Shown here: positions 45,905 to 48,267 of the stretch, one piece after another | Numbering within the stretch: position 1 is the stretch's first letter | Layout: each line of letters opens with the position of its first letter | DNA from: Mycobacterium sp. | Lineage (GTDB): Bacteria > Actinomycetota > Actinomycetes > Mycobacteriales > Mycobacteriaceae | Direction: 5' to 3' | Assembly: GCA_025965975.1 (NCBI GenBank) | Contig: JAOPVX010000125.1 | Span: forward strand, 1-48,267 | Length of the DNA: 48,267 bases | Translations under genes and position numbers: made by a program | Notes under the pieces: generated by a model | Database searches by the model: none | Seen by the model: only the letters and a program-made list of their open reading frames with translations | Told to the model about the DNA's origin: nothing

Positions 45905-46096
45905 ATGTCGAATTCCCGAGTGTCGAATTCCCGACGTGTGAGCATGAAGGATCTTCCCGCCGAGTTCTTTCTTCCACCTGCGACCAATGCCGCGCTGTGG
46001 AGCGAAACCGTCAAGCTGGTCGGCGGATGCGTCGCGTTCATCGTCATCCTCGGCGTCATCGTGGCGCTCACCCAGGGCATCGTCGTCGCGTTGTAG
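45905..46096 (+). CDS. Small single-span membrane protein
   Basis: 63 residues with one hydrophobic helix near the C-terminus (VAFIVILGVIVALTQGIVVAL). It starts 20 nt after the AveC-like gene and probably belongs to its operon. Starts at 45896 (GTG), 45905 (ATG) or 45944 (ATG) are all possible; 45905 is a compromise. The region before 45944 contains a direct duplication of TGTCGAATTCCCGA, giving the peptide SNSR twice, so the true start may be 45944 (MKDLPAEFF). Function unknown; perhaps an accessory subunit of the neighbour. Confidence 0.6.
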   Translation: MSNSRVSNSRRVSMKDLPAEFFLPPATNAALWSETVKLVGGCVAFIVILGVIVALTQGIVVAL

Positions 46097-46105
46097 CGCC
46101 GATCG

Positions 46106-47689
46106 TCACCCGAAATAGGTGCGGCGAAGCTCGGCCTTGCGCACCTTGCCCAGCGCCGTCCGCGGCAGCGCTTCGGCGATGACGAGCCGCTCAGGTGTCT
46201 TCTGCTTCGCAAGGCCGGCCGCCGCGAAGTGCTTCAGGAGCGAGTCAATGTCAAGTGCCGCACCGGGTTTGAGTACGACGACGGCCGCGACCACCTCGCC
46301 ATGCCGCGGATCAGGGGCCGCCAGCGCTGCCCCTTCGGCCACCGCGGGGTGGCTGTTGAGCACCTCCTCGACCTGGCCCGACGAGATCGTTTCGCCGCCG
46401 CGGACGATGACATCCTTGATCCGGTCGGTGATGGTCAGCCGGCCGGCCGCATCGACATGCCCGAGATCGCCGGTGCGAAACCAGCCGTCGGGGGTGAACG
46501 CCTCGGCGTTCAGTGCGGCATCGCGGTAACCGACGAACTGCTCCGGCCCCTGGCTGACGACCTCGCCGTCCTCCCCCGTCGGCACCTCCGTCCCGTCGGG
46601 TGCGAGGATGCGCAGCGACGAGCCGGGCAGTGGTTTGCCGTCCGTGCCCAGCCGCGCCCACTGGGGCTCGCCCGCGTGTTCGCCGGTCACGGTGGGATGT
46701 TCGGTGGCGCCGTAGGAACGGAACGTGGCGATACCGGCCGCGGCCGCTCGCCTGCCGAGTTCCTCGCTGACCGGCGCGGCACCGACCAGGAACTCGCGTA
46801 ACGCGGGCAGCTTCACACCCGTCCCAGCCAGATCCAGGATGTCCTGAAGGTGAATGGGCGCACCCGCCGTGGACGTGACGCCGTACTCGTGGCCCAACTC
46901 GACCACGCGGACGGGATCCCATCCGTCCAAGAACACGGTGCGCCCGCCCGACATCAGCGGCCGCAACATGTTCCCGACGCCTGCGATGTGCCCCGGCGGG
47001 AAGGTCACCAGCGACACGTCGTCGGGTGCCCCTGCGATCAGCGCGGGCAAGGTTCGTTGCTCGGCAAGCACCGTGTTGTGGCTGTGCTGCACACCTTTTG
47101 GAGCCGATGTGGTGCCCGATGTGTACAGCATCAGGCAGACGGCATCTGCGGATACCTTGGGCCGCAGATAGTCTCCTGATGCCTGCAGTTGCGACCAGGC
47201 GAGGTAGCCATCGCCCTCGACGTCAACCACGATGACCCGCTGCAGGGTGTCGATGCGCGAAAACTCCGGTATGCGTTCGGTATAGGAGATTGTGCGGAAG
47301 CGCTCGGGCATGATCAGCACCGGTGCGCCGGACTGGGCGAGGATGAACCCGACCTCGGCCACACCGTAGATGTGGACGATCGGAACCAATACCGCGCCGC
47401 AGAGCAGCACCGCCTGGTAGGCGACGGCGCACTCGACCCGGTTGGTCAACTGGACCGCGACGGCATCCCCACTGCGCGCGCCGAGGCGCTGCAGTGCCGC
47501 CGCCAGCGAGCGGGCGCGGTCGTGGATTTCACCGACCGTCACCGTCTCGACCGCATCGGCGGTGGCGAAAACCACCGGGGTCGACCCGTGTTCGCGTGCG
47601 CCGGCTTCGAAGGCGTCCAGGCAGGTGCGGTCGGAGAACCAGCCGTCGCGATACCACCTGTCACGCAGCGCGCTGTAGTCGAATGGCAT
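46106..47689 (-). CDS. Acyl-CoA synthetase (AMP-binding, FadD-like)
   Basis: 527 residues of the ANL family. P-loop YTSGTTSAPKG carries Ser-Ala where Gly-x is usual; FRSYGATEHP, GWFRTGDLGHVDAAGRLTIT and the catalytic-lysine region ALPRTALGKVRK are in order. ATG 47689 (MPFDYSALRDRW) is used; GTG 47716 is the alternative, and neither has a clear Shine-Dalgarno. It lies 50 nt after the end of a second mceF, so it may be the last gene of that operon and activate the imported acid. The nearest plus-strand gene ends 9 bp away. Confidence 0.88.
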   Translation of the reverse strand: MPFDYSALRDRWYRDGWFSDRTCLDAFEAGAREHGSTPVVFATADAVETVTVGEIHDRARSLAAALQRLGARSGDAVAVQLTNRVECAVAYQAVLLCGAVLVPIVHIYGVAEVGFILAQSGAPVLIMPERFRTISYTERIPEFSRIDTLQRVIVVDVEGDGYLAWSQLQASGDYLRPKVSADAVCLMLYTSGTTSAPKGVQHSHNTVLAEQRTLPALIAGAPDDVSLVTFPPGHIAGVGNMLRPLMSGGRTVFLDGWDPVRVVELGHEYGVTSTAGAPIHLQDILDLAGTGVKLPALREFLVGAAPVSEELGRRAAAAGIATFRSYGATEHPTVTGEHAGEPQWARLGTDGKPLPGSSLRILAPDGTEVPTGEDGEVVSQGPEQFVGYRDAALNAEAFTPDGWFRTGDLGHVDAAGRLTITDRIKDVIVRGGETISSGQVEEVLNSHPAVAEGAALAAPDPRHGEVVAAVVVLKPGAALDIDSLLKHFAAAGLAKQKTPERLVIAEALPRTALGKVRKAELRRTYFG

Positions 47690-47739
47690 CAGGGGGAATG
47701 TACCGACGCGACGCACTGCGCACGGCGTCCGCCACGTGG

Positions 47740-48267
47740 TCAGCTACCCGGCGGGGGTAGCAACATGGACTGCCACGTCTGATCCGCTGTGGCGCTGCGG
47801 GCCAGGTTGGACTGGGTGTACACACGTCCGTCCGGCCCAACGTAGGTGCCGGTCGCGGGGTCGTATTCGGCGGCCGCTATCGGTGGCGGCGCAGGACCAG
47901 GCGCAGGAGCCGCTTCTGCGGGTGGTGAACCCGGCGGCAGCTGCGGGATGGGCTGGCCGGACAGTGTCGCGTTGGGGTCGCCCTTCCAGTTGTAGCCGTC
48001 GTTGAGCGGCACGTAGTACTCGCTGCTCTCACACATCTTCACCGTGGGGGCACGTTTGCCAGGAACTGTTTCGCACGGCAGGTTGCGGGCACCGCGAACG
48101 TTGAACGGCGCGTCCTGGGGCACGCGGCAGTAAACGTCCCCGGCCGGTCGGTCGGGGTAGTCCTGGAAGGTGGGCACCCGCTGCTGCTGGGCAGGCAGGA
48201 AACCGGTGGTGCACGGCGGCGGCAGCTGCTGCGGCGGTAGAGGGATCGGCGCCGGCAGCAAAGGGAT
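47740..48267 (-). CDS. Mce-family protein, MceF position (C-terminal part, cut by the window edge)
   Basis: The last 175 residues of a protein whose start lies beyond the right edge. It matches the tail of the MceF at 25465 almost throughout: CTTGFLPAQQQR, GDVYCRVPQDAPFNVRGARN, GKRAPTVKMCES, VPLNDGYNWKGDPNATLSGQ and EYDPATGTYVGPDGRVYTQ. This shows a second, paralogous mce operon on the same strand. Confidence 0.88.
   Translation of the reverse strand: MPLLPAPIPLPPQQLPPPCTTGFLPAQQQRVPTFQDYPDRPAGDVYCRVPQDAPFNVRGARNLPCETVPGKRAPTVKMCESSEYYVPLNDGYNWKGDPNATLSGQPIPQLPPGSPPAEAAPAPGPAPPPIAAAEYDPATGTYVGPDGRVYTQSNLARSATADQTWQSMLLPPPGS

Overview
The window looks like chromosomal DNA of a fast-growing mycobacterium (Mycolicibacterium-like). 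The evidence is high GC, frequent GTG/TTG starts, many ATGA/GTGA stop-start overlaps, a complete eight-gene yrbE-mce lipid-import operon plus the end of a second one, a mycofactocin-type dehydrogenase, an F420-type LLM protein, and many CoA-dependent catabolic enzymes. I saw no rRNA or tRNA genes, no CRISPR array, no insertion sequence and no phage genes.

Left part (1-24.2 kb): catabolic genes in short operons that alternate in direction. A CoA-transferase and an SDR (167-2277) converge on aldehyde dehydrogenase, CaiB-type CoA-transferase and a two-module VOC protein (5922-2274). Next come three acyl-CoA dehydrogenases, a FadR-type regulator and a tandem hotdog thioesterase (6036-11186). These converge on a cysteine-free thiolase-like/OB-fold fusion, an SCP2-type thiolase, a crotonase and a thioesterase (14855-11190). 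Then an HSDL2-like SDR, two more acyl-CoA dehydrogenases and a type-10-like SDR (14978-18878), a crotonase on the minus strand, two more SDRs and a frameshifted P450 (19833-22668), and an acyl-CoA synthetase (24221-22659). The reactions implied are alcohol/aldehyde oxidation, CoA activation, dehydrogenation, hydration, thiolytic or retro-aldol cleavage, and CoA transfer or hydrolysis. This is the enzyme set expected for a branched or alicyclic lipid such as a sterol, bile acid or terpenoid. The substrate is not known.

Middle (24.3-35.1 kb): a degenerate isochorismatase-like gene and a small secreted protein, then the mce operon on the minus strand in the order yrbEA, yrbEB, mceA, B, C, D, E (lipoprotein), F. 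About 1.1 kb without a convincing gene lies upstream of it.

Right part (36.2-48.3 kb): a TetR gene with a KshA-like Rieske oxygenase; an LLM oxidoreductase; a second FadR-type regulator; CaiB CoA-transferase, TetR and an intact P450; a MarR and APH-type kinase pair divergent from an AveC-like membrane protein; a second acyl-CoA synthetase; and, at the right edge, the C-terminus of a second MceF.

Most striking at sequence level: (i) 32-bp tandem repeats at 7-166 and 7289-7352 that encode chains of 11-codon mini-ORFs joined by ATGA overlaps, each running into a real gene; (ii) several promoter motifs shared between distant operons, which suggest small regulons inside the window; (iii) several enzymes that keep the fold but lack canonical catalytic residues; (iv) a P450 broken by a single-base frameshift.
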